Source of the DNA: Bacteroidota bacterium
GTDB taxonomy: Bacteria; Bacteroidota; Ignavibacteria; Kryptoniales; JAKASW01
NCBI GenBank assembly: GCA_021845665.1
Contig: JAJZVO010000003.1
Coordinates: 1-64,000, forward strand
DNA: 64,000 bases
Direction: 5' to 3'
Positions 16,925 to 27,265 of this stretch are shown one piece after another (within the stretch, counting starts at the first letter, position 1; the number at the start of each line of letters is the position of its first letter). The position numbers and the translations under genes are program-made. The notes beneath the pieces are model-generated. The model did no database searches. It saw only the letters and a program-made list of their open reading frames with translations, and was not told where the DNA came from.

Positions 16925-19333
16925 TCATTTCCTTTTGCGCGCCGATTTTACCTTCTTCGGCCCTATGTCGAAAACATGTTCCATGGCGTCTTCAATTTTC
17001 TCAAGGGGAATTACCTTTATACCTTCCTTGAGTTTCTCAGGAATTTCGGTCAAATCCTTCATGTTGTCTTTTGGAATGAGGACTTTCTTAATCCCGTACC
17101 TCCTTGCCGCGAGCATCTTTTCCATCAACCCACCGATAGGAAGGACTTCTCCGTTCAGATTGATCTCCCCCGTCATGGCGACATCCGCCCGGACAGGCTG
17201 CCTGCTCGCTGCGGAGATCAGCGCGACCGACATCGTGATTCCTGCCGACGGTCCGTCCTTCGGCGTAGCCCCTTCGGGCACGTGGATGTGAATCTCTTTC
17301 CCCTTATGAAAATTCTTCGGGATACCGAATCTTGATGCGTTCGCCCTGACATAGGTAAGCGCAGCGCGCGCAGATTCCTGCATTACATTTCCCAAGCGTC
17401 CCGTCAATTGCAACCTGTCCGGTCCTTCCATTAATATCGCTTCGACATTCAGAATATCGCCACCCCCACTTGTCCACGCAAGACCAAGAGCTACTCCCAC
17501 GCGATTTTTCTTCCCGAGCTGTTTCGAATGGAATACCGGTACCCCGAGAAATTCCTCGATCTTCTTCTCGTCGACGATAATTTGTTTGATCTTTTTATTA
17601 CCGCCATTTTTCTGGAGGACGACCTCTTTTGCGATCTTTCGGCAAACACCGGCAATAGCGCGCTCGAGGTTTCTGACTCCTGCCTCCCAGGTGTACTCCC
17701 GAATAATCTTCATGAGCGCGGCTTCTTCACACCTCGCAAACTCGAGGCTGATCCCGTGCTCCTTAAGTTGTTTCGGTATTATGTGCCGCTTGGCGATTTC
17801 TATTTTGTCGTAATCGAGATAGCCGGGCAGCTCTATGACTTCCATCCTGTCCTGAAGCGGTTCCAGGATATTATCACGCACGTTTGCGGTCGTTATGAAG
17901 AAAACCTTCGAAAGGTCGTACTCGACCTCGAGGTAATGATCCTGGAATGAATGGTTCTGTTCCGGGTCGAGGACTTCGAGAAGGGCGGCGGACGGATCGC
18001 CGTGAAAATCGTAGGCGAGCTTGTCGACTTCATCGAGGAGCATCACGGGATTGACGACGGCCGCCTTTTTCATCGCCTGAATGATCCGGCCCGGGAGCGA
18101 TCCGACGTAAGTGCGGCGATGTCCCCTGATCTCGGCTTCGTCCCTGATCCCGCCGAGAGACAGCCTCACGAAATTCCTCCCGACAGCGCGGGCGATCGAT
18201 TTGGCGAGCGATGTCTTGCCTACTCCCGGAGGGCCCACGAAGCAGATAATCTGCGATCGCATCTCCTTCACGAGATTGAGAACCGCGATCTGTTCCACGA
18301 TGCGATCCTTCGCCTTCTCCAGCCCATAATGATCCTGGTCGAGAACTTCCCGGACATGCTTGATATCAAGATTATCCCTCGTCTTCTTGTGCCAGGGAAC
18401 GTCGACGAGCCAGTCGAGGTAGTTCCGGATCACGGTCGCTTCAGGAGAGAAGGCCTGGGTCCGTTTAAGCTTGTCGAGCTCATCGAGAGCCTTGTTCTTT
18501 GCCTGCTCAGGCATCTGAGCCTTCTCGATCCTCTCTTTCAGCTGCGCGAACTCGCCGGTCGGGCTTTCATCACCGAGCTCATCCTGCATTATCCTCACCT
18601 GTTCCTGCAGGTAGTACTTCCGCTGGTTCTTCTGGATGCTGTCCTGTACCTTATTGTCTATCTCCTGCTCGATCTTCAGGATGTTTATCTCACCGAGGAG
18701 AATCTTAATCAAAGACTCGTATTGTTCCCGCAGGTTTCTCAGGCTGAAGATTTTGATCTTGTCCGGTACAGAAACGTCCATATTTGCCAGAATGTAATAG
18801 AACTTCCTGTCCGCCTGTTCCATATTCTCGTAGGACATGATCGTCTCAGGCGGTATGTCGCGGCTGTTCCGCACATAGTCGCGGAACAGCTGACCCGAAT
18901 GTTTCACGTACGCATCCAGGGAAGCGTCCTTCTTCGATGCCGTCAAATTCGGAGCGTACTCGGCGTGAACGATTCCCTTCTCTTCGTAGAACTTCCTGAC
19001 GAATGCCTGTGCAACGCCGTCTACCAGAACTTTCAACAGCCCGTTAGGTAACTTCAGGACCTGAAGTATGCGAGCGACCGTGCCTACTTTGTACAGCTCT
19101 TCTTTTCGTGGATCTTCGACGGAGCTGTCCTTCTGCGCGATCAGCAGGATAAACTTATCCGCCTTCGCAGCCTGTTCCACGGCTTCGACCGATTGTTCGC
19201 GCCCCACCAGTATCGGGAAAAGCATGTACGGAAGGATAAGGGAGTCCCGCAACGGAAGAACCGGGAGACGGGTCGGGATGTCTTCAACCTTCTTTATCTC
19301 GTCAACATCTTCAATTTCTTCAAAATCCTTCAA
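16925..19333 (-). CDS. lon: ATP-dependent Lon protease (copy 1)
   Basis: GPPGVGKTSLAKSIARA Walker A; catalytic GATPKDGPSAGITM; C-terminal Lon proteolytic domain. Confidence 0.97.
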   Translation of the reverse strand: MKDFEEIEDVDEIKKVEDIPTRLPVLPLRDSLILPYMLFPILVGREQSVEAVEQAAKADKFILLIAQKDSSVEDPRKEELYKVGTVARILQVLKLPNGLLKVLVDGVAQAFVRKFYEEKGIVHAEYAPNLTASKKDASLDAYVKHSGQLFRDYVRNSRDIPPETIMSYENMEQADRKFYYILANMDVSVPDKIKIFSLRNLREQYESLIKILLGEINILKIEQEIDNKVQDSIQKNQRKYYLQEQVRIMQDELGDESPTGEFAQLKERIEKAQMPEQAKNKALDELDKLKRTQAFSPEATVIRNYLDWLVDVPWHKKTRDNLDIKHVREVLDQDHYGLEKAKDRIVEQIAVLNLVKEMRSQIICFVGPPGVGKTSLAKSIARAVGRNFVRLSLGGIRDEAEIRGHRRTYVGSLPGRIIQAMKKAAVVNPVMLLDEVDKLAYDFHGDPSAALLEVLDPEQNHSFQDHYLEVEYDLSKVFFITTANVRDNILEPLQDRMEVIELPGYLDYDKIEIAKRHIIPKQLKEHGISLEFARCEEAALMKIIREYTWEAGVRNLERAIAGVCRKIAKEVVLQKNGGNKKIKQIIVDEKKIEEFLGVPVFHSKQLGKKNRVGVALGLAWTSGGGDILNVEAILMEGPDRLQLTGRLGNVMQESARAALTYVRANASRFGIPKNFHKGKEIHIHVPEGATPKDGPSAGITMSVALISAASRQPVRADVAMTGEINLNGEVLPIGGLMEKMLAARRYGIKKVLIPKDNMKDLTEIPEKLKEGIKVIPLEKIEDAMEHVFDIGPKKVKSARKRK

Positions 19334-19759
19334 AATTATCTCCGGTTGGTAAGAAACTTAAATGGGATTAGGTTTTGGAAAATATAGCAGAGTACGCAGG
19401 GCAAAACAAGGTTAGCCGGTAGCGACGCGGTCTAATCCCGAAAGGATGAAATTGTTATAAAACGGTCAAAGCCCGCGAAACGCGAACACGGTACGGGCGG
19501 CATCATACAAGGAATCTGTTCATCGACCGTAATAATGACGGCCCTTCGGGATTGGTTTCCAATGGCAAAACATTCCAGTCAATTCGACCCCGGCCAGAAC
19601 ATCGTATCATCCCGTCATTGCGTTGTACTTTCAGATTTCACTGACTAACTTTTTCGCAGGAAAAGGCTAATTACGAGCGTCCCGCCAAAAGCGCGACGTC
19701 CGGGCATGTCCCGATTGAAGTCGGGATCCTTTGGACGAGTCATAAATAAGGAGTATCAA

Positions 19760-22030
19760 ATGAAAATCAGAGTAGAAGATGTCCTTCAATACCACTCAAC
19801 GGGAAAAAGAGGTAAAGTCGAAGTAGTGCCCACAAAGCCGTGCATGACCCAGCGTGACCTTTCGCTGGCATACACGCCAGGGGTGGCCGAAGTCTGCAGG
19901 GTGATTGACAAGGAAGCCGATGCCGCATACGAGTACACGTCGAAAGGAAATCTCGTTGCGGTGTTGTCTAACGGGACTGCGGTCTTAGGGCTAGGCAACA
20001 TCGGCCCGCTTGCGGGTAAACCCGTTATGGAAGGAAAGGGGGTTCTGTTCAAGAGATTTGCGGATATCGATGTTTTCGATATTGAAATAAACGCGAAGAC
20101 GCCCGAAGAGATAATCGCGGTTGCTAAGGCTCTCGAGCCGACATTCGGAGGAATCAATCTCGAGGACATAAAAGCTCCCGACTGCTTTGTTGTCGAAGAG
20201 ACTCTCAAAGCCTCTATGAACATACCGGTGTTCCACGACGATCAGCACGGTACGGCGATCATCAGCTCGGCAGCGCTCCTCAACGCGCTCGAAATCGCCG
20301 GAAAAGATATTTCAAAGGTAAAGATAGTGGTGAACGGCGCGGGAGCAGCGGCTATCGCATGCACCAAGCTTTATATCAAACTCGGCGCCGGGATGGAAAA
20401 TATCACCATGTGCGACTCCAAAGGAGTCATCTACAAGGGAAGGACCGATTCTATGAATCGGTACAAAGAAGAGTTCGCCCGTGAGACGGAAGCTCGTACG
20501 CTCGGACAGGCGCTGGTCGGAGCGGACGTCTTCGTAGGGCTCTCCGTCGCCAATGTCGTAACCAAGGACATGGTTCGTTCAATGGCTCCCGTCCCTATCA
20601 TATTCGCGATGGCGAACCCGGATCCGGAAATCGCATACGAAGACGCCGTCGACGCACGAGCGGACGTGATAATGGCGACCGGCAGAAGCGATTACCCCAA
20701 CCAGGTCAACAATGTCCTTGGATTCCCCTTCATCTTCAGAGGCGCTCTGGACGTGCGGGCAAGAAACATAAACGACGAGATGAAGATAGCGGCGGTCAAT
20801 GCTCTTGCTACCCTGGCGAAGGAGCCTGTACCGGATTCAGTGAAGGTCGCCTACGGCGGCATCGATCTGCAATTCGGAAAGGAATACATCATACCGAAGC
20901 CTTTCGATCCGAGAGTGATAACCTGGGTGGCGCCCGCCGTCGCAAAAGCAGCGATAGAAACCGGCACCGCCCGCGTCAACATAGACGATTGGGACAAATA
21001 CACCTTCCAGCTGGAAGAGAGAATGGGAATCACGCGCAGCGTAGTGAGGACTGCGATCACTAAATCGCAGGGGAGCGGGATCAGAATCGTCTTCCCGGAG
21101 GGGGAAGAGGCAAAAATACTTCACGCCGCGCAGATCATCATCGACGAGGAAATCGCAAAGCCGGTACTACTGGGGAAGAGAGCCCAGATAGAGATGAAGG
21201 CTCACGAAATGAAGATCGACATGGAAGGAATAGAGGTGATCGAACCGTCCCGGTTTGAGAAATCCCAGGAATACGTGGATGAATTTTTCAAGATGCGCCA
21301 GCGCAAAGGGATCACACGCGCCGAGGCGGCACGCTACCTCGAAAGGCCGAACTACCTCGGGGCGATGATGGTACGTATGGGAGATGCGGACGGACTCGTT
21401 TCAGGCCTGACACAATCATATCCGAACACTATCAGGCCCGCCCTCCAGGTTATCGGCATGCAGGAAAAAAGAACGAGGGTCGCCGGCTTGTACATCGTCA
21501 TGACGAAACGAGATACATACTTCTTCGCCGATACCACGGTGAATGTAGATCCGACGGCAGAAGACCTTGCCGAGATAGCAATTATGACTGCCGAAGTAGT
21601 CAGGCGATTCAACATGGTTCCGAGAGTTGCCATGCTTTCGTTCAGCAACTTCGGGAACACCCGGCTTCCTCAATCTATCAAGGTTCAGCAGGCCGTTGCC
21701 CTCGCACAAAAGCTCGACCCGACTTTGAGCATCGACGGAGAGGTACAGGCAGACGTCGCGCTCTCGCCGGATATGCTCGAAGAGGTCTATCCTTTCTCGA
21801 GTCTCAAGAACGGCGCAAACACGCTCATCTTCCCCGACTTGAACGCGGGTAATATCGCTTACAAGCTGATGGGTAAGATTGGCGGTGCGGCGCTACTCGG
21901 GCCAATACTGATGGGAATGAAGAAACCGGTTCATGTCCTGCAACAGGGATGCGACGTGAACGCCATCGTTAACATTGCGGCAGTCTGCGCTGTCGAAGCG
22001 ATTGACAAGGTAAGGAACGGCAGTCACTGA
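19760..22030 (+). CDS. maeB: NADP-dependent malic enzyme with C-terminal phosphotransacetylase domain
   Basis: [14 protein letters not shown]..., [21 protein letters not shown], then a PTA-like domain ([29 protein letters not shown]). Start set at MKIRVEDV with AAGGAG upstream. Confidence 0.93.
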   Translation: MKIRVEDVLQYHSTGKRGKVEVVPTKPCMTQRDLSLAYTPGVAEVCRVIDKEADAAYEYTSKGNLVAVLSNGTAVLGLGNIGPLAGKPVMEGKGVLFKRFADIDVFDIEINAKTPEEIIAVAKALEPTFGGINLEDIKAPDCFVVEETLKASMNIPVFHDDQHGTAIISSAALLNALEIAGKDISKVKIVVNGAGAAAIACTKLYIKLGAGMENITMCDSKGVIYKGRTDSMNRYKEEFARETEARTLGQALVGADVFVGLSVANVVTKDMVRSMAPVPIIFAMANPDPEIAYEDAVDARADVIMATGRSDYPNQVNNVLGFPFIFRGALDVRARNINDEMKIAAVNALATLAKEPVPDSVKVAYGGIDLQFGKEYIIPKPFDPRVITWVAPAVAKAAIETGTARVNIDDWDKYTFQLEERMGITRSVVRTAITKSQGSGIRIVFPEGEEAKILHAAQIIIDEEIAKPVLLGKRAQIEMKAHEMKIDMEGIEVIEPSRFEKSQEYVDEFFKMRQRKGITRAEAARYLERPNYLGAMMVRMGDADGLVSGLTQSYPNTIRPALQVIGMQEKRTRVAGLYIVMTKRDTYFFADTTVNVDPTAEDLAEIAIMTAEVVRRFNMVPRVAMLSFSNFGNTRLPQSIKVQQAVALAQKLDPTLSIDGEVQADVALSPDMLEEVYPFSSLKNGANTLIFPDLNAGNIAYKLMGKIGGAALLGPILMGMKKPVHVLQQGCDVNAIVNIAAVCAVEAIDKVRNGSH

Positions 22031-22051
22031 ACGGTTATGCAAGCATAGGGA

Positions 22052-22090
22052 TTCCGCGGCAGCTCTTTCGTTCCACAGGCTGCCGCGGAA
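22052..22090. terminator. Perfect 12-bp inverted repeat between convergent genes
   Basis: TTCCGCGGCAGC-N15-GCTGCCGCGGAA. No clear T-run, so terminator function is tentative. Confidence 0.45.
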
Positions 22091-22157
22091 CTTCTGACTT
22101 GTTAACCGGGTAAGGTTTGGAAATTAATGAAGCGGCAGTGAATGCGGGTTCAGGCGA

Positions 22158-22619
22158 TCAGTCGCCCTGTGAACGGAGGAGAATGGCTTTCAGGTCGGTT
22201 ATTTCTTTCTCCTGAGTCTCCAGCTTGCCGTAGAGATCGACGAGGTGTTCGTAGAGTTGATTCTCCAATATTCTCGATTGTGACACGTCTTCGAAGTGAA
22301 ATACAATCTCACCCCTCGCATCGTTCAGGTTGTAGGCTTTCACTTTGAAGTATTTCTCTGTACCCCTTTGCTTCAAGGTACGCGCGCTCTCTCCTCGCGA
22401 AAGACAGTCGGTGACGATCCGGTCAAACGCAACGGAGTCTTCCGACTGAAGGAACTCGTCCATCTCCAGCTTTTTCCCTCTCTCCAGTCTCAACGGCAAC
22501 ACCTCCCGGGCAAACTGGTTCGCATAGACGAGAACAAGATTGGTGTCGGTGAGCACAAACGGAATGCGTACGGTCTCGAAGACCCGATAGCAATCGGAAA
22601 AAATAGTTTGCTCTGCCAT
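22158..22619 (-). CDS. Single-PAS-domain protein with C-terminal coiled coil
   Basis: VFETVRIPFVLTDTNLVLVYANQFAREVL... and VEDLYGKLETQEKEITDLKAILL-like tail. Confidence 0.65.
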   Translation of the reverse strand: MAEQTIFSDCYRVFETVRIPFVLTDTNLVLVYANQFAREVLPLRLERGKKLEMDEFLQSEDSVAFDRIVTDCLSRGESARTLKQRGTEKYFKVKAYNLNDARGEIVFHFEDVSQSRILENQLYEHLVDLYGKLETQEKEITDLKAILLRSQGD

Positions 22620-22775
22620 ACACTGAATATTTCATTATTCGTGCCGATGAAATAGGCACAAAACAAAGTTCTTTGAGGTCATTCAACCAACTTGAAAGGA
22701 TTCTTGTTACAGTTTGGTAAGGTAAGGTTACGATATCTTCCCGCGGTTAACGGGAAGGACGGGACCGGAGACTTT

Positions 22776-23135
22776 TCAGCTTCCGAGGTAAACGACTTCT
22801 ACTTTCGACACCCCTCTGAAATCATTGGTGCTGAAATCACGCACCTGTCCTTGTCGCAAGTCGATAGTAGCCTTGGTGGAGTTGCCCTTCTTCATTTTGA
22901 TGAGAACATTCTGCGGACAACTGAACGAGAGGACGGGCTCGTCTTGTGTACCATGCCCCGACACCAATCGAAGTGACTGACTTTGCCTCGCGACCGGGGT
23001 TATCGTCAGGCCGGGGGCCGCAATTACAGTTAGTGTCACTGTTGCCGAGGCGCTCACCTGGGCCTGAGTCGCGGGCGCTAAGAAAACGATCACTCCTAAC
23101 GCAAGCATCGGCGATATGTACCACGGTTTCTTCAT
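22776..23135 (-). CDS. Small secreted protein, possible fimbrial/tip-position component of the chaperone-usher-like locus
   Basis: Signal peptide (MKKPWYISPMLALGVIVFLAPATQAQ). Mature N-terminus QVSASATVTLTVIAAPGLTI resembles the N-termini of the neighbouring DUF4402-like subunits. Confidence 0.5.
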   Translation of the reverse strand: MKKPWYISPMLALGVIVFLAPATQAQVSASATVTLTVIAAPGLTITPVARQSQSLRLVSGHGTQDEPVLSFSCPQNVLIKMKKGNSTKATIDLRQGQVRDFSTNDFRGVSKVEVVYLGS

Positions 23136-23388
23136 TGTCTTCGAGCAGTTTAAGTACGAAGACAATGCCAAAGTTAGATCCGGCCCCCTCCTTCCACCCC
23201 ATCGCCATAACTATCGGCGATTTAACATGTTACATGTCCAGCGTAATTCCGTCTTTGCGCGCACAGACATAACAACCTGTAAAATTTTCCGCATCTGAGG
23301 AAGAAACTACGTGGGGGAGAAGATTAAACATGACATCCTCCCTATCCATGGCCAGCCCCTTGTTGTCGAATGAATCCGGCTGCACCAC

Positions 23389-23552
23389 CTAGAGACGCGG
23401 CCGAAAAGTCCAACCACGAGAGCACGAAGATTTTTCACGAAGGACACGAAGGGATCTATTCATTTATCGCTCTTTCTTTGTGCTCTTTGCGCCCTTTCTT
23501 CGTGACCTCGCGGTTGAATAGTTTTGCAGCGGGTTTTCGGCCACGTCCCTAG
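23389..23552. mobile_element. MITE-like palindromic element with CTAG ends
   Basis: Terminal repeats CTAGAGACGCGGCCGAAAA / TTTTCGGCCACGTCCCTAG match 17/19 after reverse complementing. Nested inner arms AACCACGAGAGCACGAAGA / TCTTCGTGACCTCGCGGTT match 16/19. Confidence 0.7.
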
Positions 23553-26323
23553 AAGCCGGATTTTGGCGAGTGGCGCTCCACCAGGACTTGACCCGTTCCA
23601 ACTCTTCCATCCTTGGCAAACTTGACAGCACTTTCTTTCGAAGTAAACGCACCTACTTGTACAGAATATTTTGTAGGGGGTGTTAACATTCCCACTTCTG
23701 CAGAGGGATTACTCTTCATAGGTTTTGGCTTCGGACGAGATTTAAGAATAATCTTGAGACCATCGATAATGTCTCCGTCCTTGGTGGATTTGACGGTGAA
23801 CCGTAGAATCGCCGGGTTGGCATCGACCCCGAGTATCGACAATTGAGCCGAGTCGATGTGTGCTTCGTACCCGCCGGGAGGAAGGCCCATGTAATAGAAA
23901 CTCCCGTCGTTGAACACGGGGACTGTCTTCTTGAAGCTTCCGTTATCGGACGCAATATCGAGGCTCAATCCGGGGATAGCCGAGAGCACTCCTTTTTCAT
24001 CGCGCAGGACAGTTCCTTCGGCTATGCCTCCTGCATAAAAGGGTATATCGATCCTCTCATACATGTCGGGGTCGGTGATGAAAGAGAAGGACTTCCATTT
24101 CGGAATCAGCAGAGGATTTCTAATCGTACTCATATCGACATCGGCAGTATACTGGGTGTAAGGGAGCATGTTCCATTCCCTTGTGATGCCGTTGCTCGAT
24201 TGTTCCGTCGACACGGCCTGCCTGAGCGTGATGTCGCCGTGCCGGATAATCTCTTCACCCTTATCGTATCGGCCGTTGCCGTTGGCATCGACGAACATCC
24301 TCACCGAAGCCGCCGAACGCCCGACCCATCCGAGGTCGTTAAACATGAATTGGCCGTAATTGCCGTCGTACCCGACCGAGCCTGAGAAGTTCTGACTGTA
24401 GAATCCTGAGCTTCCCTGGAACTGGGCGCTCGTAGTCGATCTCATGAACGGTAGATCGGCAATAATCTGAAGGTTAAATGTCGTTGCATTGTTGATGTAA
24501 TTTCGATCCGCCGTGAAGCCAATCCTGATGTATCGCTGAACGTCCTTCGAGATTTGAATCGAGATGTCGTCAAGAGATTTTTTCAAGACGCCATATCGCG
24601 TGGATACATTGACCAGTGTTCCGTTCAAAAAGTCGAAAGAACCGTGCGGGAAGAAGAGCGAGTATAAGATGGACCCGGTCAGATCGTAAGTGCTGATTGC
24701 CGGCCCGACACCGTAATTGATGATCGATCTGGTATATCCGGCGCTGATATTCATTTGTGACAGGCTCGAGGAGAAATTCGCGGAATAACTATAAGCTTTC
24801 TGCCCGCCGTAGTAAGTCTGGTAACTTCCGGCGGCCCTGAAATTCAGGGAACTCCTCCCGATATAGAACGGCATGAAAGCATCGGCCTGCATTTCCTGCA
24901 ACCGGAGGCCGGGGTTGTAGAGCATGTTCTGACTATAGCGACCGTATTCAAGATCGAATGCAGCCTGCGAAGCATAGAGAGCGCTGAACGTCGATCTGTA
25001 AAATGCATCCGGGGCCGCATCGATGCTCATCGTGTATTCAGGACCGAACCGCAAATAGAGAGAGTTGTACAGCAATGGCTTCGAGAACAAAGGGTTGTCG
25101 ACGTAATCCATCCCGATTTTGTCAGTGGCCCAATCGGTGATACCGAACAACGCATTCGCCGAGAGAAATTCATAGTCGGTGTTGTTGACCAGTCCGGAGC
25201 TGACTGTGTAATTGATCTGACCGGCCGGCACGAAGGAGAAGGGGATTTGAAGCCGGCGGTCCTGTTCACGGAACTGTCCGTTTGGTCCGTAGTACTTGAT
25301 CTGAATGAATGTGGTACCATAGACGAGCGGAATGGAAAACTGCGCTCTTCCCTGGGCATCGGCGTGCTTGTAGCCGGCGAGCTGACCGTTCAGATAGAGC
25401 TCGACGTCCCAGTTCGGATTTGTCCGCGCATTGATGATGTATTGACCGAACAGCGTCCTGACGGTCAGCGGTGCATTCGACACCTGCACACCGCGGAACC
25501 CATAGCTCGTTAAACCGTTCGAGTAGAGATTGCCGAGCCCCGCATACGTTATATAAGCAGAAGAATCGAATGTGTATTTCCAGTTTAGTGTACTCGAATA
25601 GACAGTCGGGGTGCTTCCTGTAACGCCGCCGAGCACGCTCCCTTCAGTCTGTCCGCCGAGTACTTCCCCGCCTCCAGTTAAATTGTAACTATACGAAGTG
25701 GGCCCACCGGTATTGAATGCCGACAGCGAGTAATCGACGACTCCTCCGTTGAGCAGGTATTTCTTCCCCGGAAATTTCAGGGGAGCCTGTTCCAGATTCG
25801 TCAGCGGAGAGACGACCATATAATTACGCCGCATTTCCCGCTGATAATCCCGGACTATCGGAAGATCCTGATTGGTGCTAAGTATCAGCGAGAGCGAATT
25901 GAAATCTATGTTGAAATCGAGACCGAAGGCTTCCTTGAAGAAGGAAGGAAGGACGTAGTAATCAAGCTGTCCCTGAATGACTTTAGAGGTGTCGAACCGG
26001 AAGGTTCTGCTGCCGATTCTTCCCACGCCCGTTCCAAAATTTATATGGTAGAGATCTTTCTGATCGATGTAAAACCCCGTCAGTGTCTTGGCCCGCATAT
26101 CGACGTTCTCGGCAACCCTGAGTTGTCTCAGAACCGTTCCGATCGGAAGATAGACCGAGTCCTGATAGTAAAGCCCGGTTACTACGGAATTGACAATGCC
26201 GCTGAAGCTGAAAGAGAGGTATATATCCTGCGCTTCCTGATATGCAGAGACATTCTGTGCCCTTGCAGAATTAGCAAGGAGCGCGATGAGAATGGACGTC
26301 CAGATAAACCTTCGTGCGCAGAT
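23549..26323 (-). CDS. Outer-membrane usher-like protein with truncated C-terminal SPOR-like domain
   Basis: Usher-like features: NWDVELYLNGQLAGYKHADAQGRAQFSIPLVYGTTFIQIKYYGPNGQ and a long beta-strand-rich region. The tail YSVQVGAFTSKESAVKFAKDG is SPOR-like. Coding continues upstream of the first ATG (26098) through a signal peptide. The start shown is a candidate ATC codon. Confidence 0.65.
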   Translation of the reverse strand: MCARRFIWTSILIALLANSARAQNVSAYQEAQDIYLSFSFSGIVNSVVTGLYYQDSVYLPIGTVLRQLRVAENVDMRAKTLTGFYIDQKDLYHINFGTGVGRIGSRTFRFDTSKVIQGQLDYYVLPSFFKEAFGLDFNIDFNSLSLILSTNQDLPIVRDYQREMRRNYMVVSPLTNLEQAPLKFPGKKYLLNGGVVDYSLSAFNTGGPTSYSYNLTGGGEVLGGQTEGSVLGGVTGSTPTVYSSTLNWKYTFDSSAYITYAGLGNLYSNGLTSYGFRGVQVSNAPLTVRTLFGQYIINARTNPNWDVELYLNGQLAGYKHADAQGRAQFSIPLVYGTTFIQIKYYGPNGQFREQDRRLQIPFSFVPAGQINYTVSSGLVNNTDYEFLSANALFGITDWATDKIGMDYVDNPLFSKPLLYNSLYLRFGPEYTMSIDAAPDAFYRSTFSALYASQAAFDLEYGRYSQNMLYNPGLRLQEMQADAFMPFYIGRSSLNFRAAGSYQTYYGGQKAYSYSANFSSSLSQMNISAGYTRSIINYGVGPAISTYDLTGSILYSLFFPHGSFDFLNGTLVNVSTRYGVLKKSLDDISIQISKDVQRYIRIGFTADRNYINNATTFNLQIIADLPFMRSTTSAQFQGSSGFYSQNFSGSVGYDGNYGQFMFNDLGWVGRSAASVRMFVDANGNGRYDKGEEIIRHGDITLRQAVSTEQSSNGITREWNMLPYTQYTADVDMSTIRNPLLIPKWKSFSFITDPDMYERIDIPFYAGGIAEGTVLRDEKGVLSAIPGLSLDIASDNGSFKKTVPVFNDGSFYYMGLPPGGYEAHIDSAQLSILGVDANPAILRFTVKSTKDGDIIDGLKIILKSRPKPKPMKSNPSAEVGMLTPPTKYSVQVGAFTSKESAVKFAKDGRVGTGQVLVERHSPKSGF

Positions 26324-26404
26324 GTGTTACTCCCGCGTGTTTCTTTCCTTGTAGCCCAATGACAACTTCAGCCCGGCCCTGAGAAAGATCAGGCCGGTTG
26401 AAGG

Positions 26405-27226
26405 TCACTCCATTCTGAATACGAACGACTTTTCCACGGCAGGGACCTTGATTATGTCGTCACCGGGGATGTCGGTCCTTTCAGATTCCAATTTGAAGTC
26501 CGCAGTGTACACTCCGCTCCTTAGATCGGAGAGCGGGACAGGGAATTTTATCACCATCTTGTTCTGGTAAATGGCAAGCACCTGCTGGTTTGAGTACACT
26601 GTGTTTCCGGCATGATCCTTCACAACCACAGACATTCTTCCAAAGAAGGGGGAGTTTCCGCCGCGCGCGACATCGGCCAGGAGGTTCATCGACGTGCTGT
26701 CCTGATACGAAACCAAATTGGGGATCTGGACGCTCGTATTGACATACCCCTTTTTAAAAATCACTGTCGTGACTTGTTGCAGCACAAAAGTGATGTTCGC
26801 GGTAATCCCGTTCCTGACAGTGTCGATAGTCTTTGCCTGAGGAGTCGAGCTCGTGATCAGTCGTGTCCAGTACTCACCGTCAGTGATACCTGCGGGCGGA
26901 GACGCCAGTAGGCGAACCACCTGTTGCTGCCCCGGATTCACGATGAACTTCTGAGGAAATCCGTGGAGCCACGGTTCACAGGAATGCTCGCTGGCCATCA
27001 CGGAGTCGTTATAGTTCATGGTTATGTTCCCGAGTGAATCCGATTCGGGAAATCCGAACTTGAACGATATTGTGATTTCCTGGGGGGCGTTCGACCTGTT
27101 CATCACCACAAAAGTGCCGAAGCGGGACTGGTCGCCCATGAATAGTATTGTCGGAGCGACGATCACCTGTGCCCTCGCGGCTGCGAAGGACAAGAGGATC
27201 AACAACGCGGATAGTGTTTTTTTCAT
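26405..27226 (-). CDS. PapD-like periplasmic fimbrial chaperone
   Basis: Signal peptide; VIVAPTILFMGDQSRFGTFVVMNRSNAPQEITISFKFG...FIVNPGQQQVVRLLASPPAGITDGEYWTRL (chaperone beta-sandwich pattern). Sits next to the usher. Confidence 0.75.
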   Translation of the reverse strand: MKKTLSALLILLSFAAARAQVIVAPTILFMGDQSRFGTFVVMNRSNAPQEITISFKFGFPESDSLGNITMNYNDSVMASEHSCEPWLHGFPQKFIVNPGQQQVVRLLASPPAGITDGEYWTRLITSSTPQAKTIDTVRNGITANITFVLQQVTTVIFKKGYVNTSVQIPNLVSYQDSTSMNLLADVARGGNSPFFGRMSVVVKDHAGNTVYSNQQVLAIYQNKMVIKFPVPLSDLRSGVYTADFKLESERTDIPGDDIIKVPAVEKSFVFRME

Positions 27227-27265
27227 GCCCGTAATTTAATTGTTTAACAATTATGTCCCAACGTT

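Noticed and set aside
17951-19051. 366-aa plus-strand ORF
   Set aside because: Antisense shadow of the lon copy 1 coding sequence; low-complexity, Arg/Leu-rich translation with no domain.
22052-22090. 12-bp perfect hairpin considered as a strong terminator
   Set aside because: No T-run on either side; kept as a low-confidence feature only, not a finding.
23412-23515. CACGAAG-rich stretch considered as CRISPR-like repeats
   Set aside because: Arms are inverted, not direct, and nested inside a larger palindrome; fits a REP/MITE-like element.
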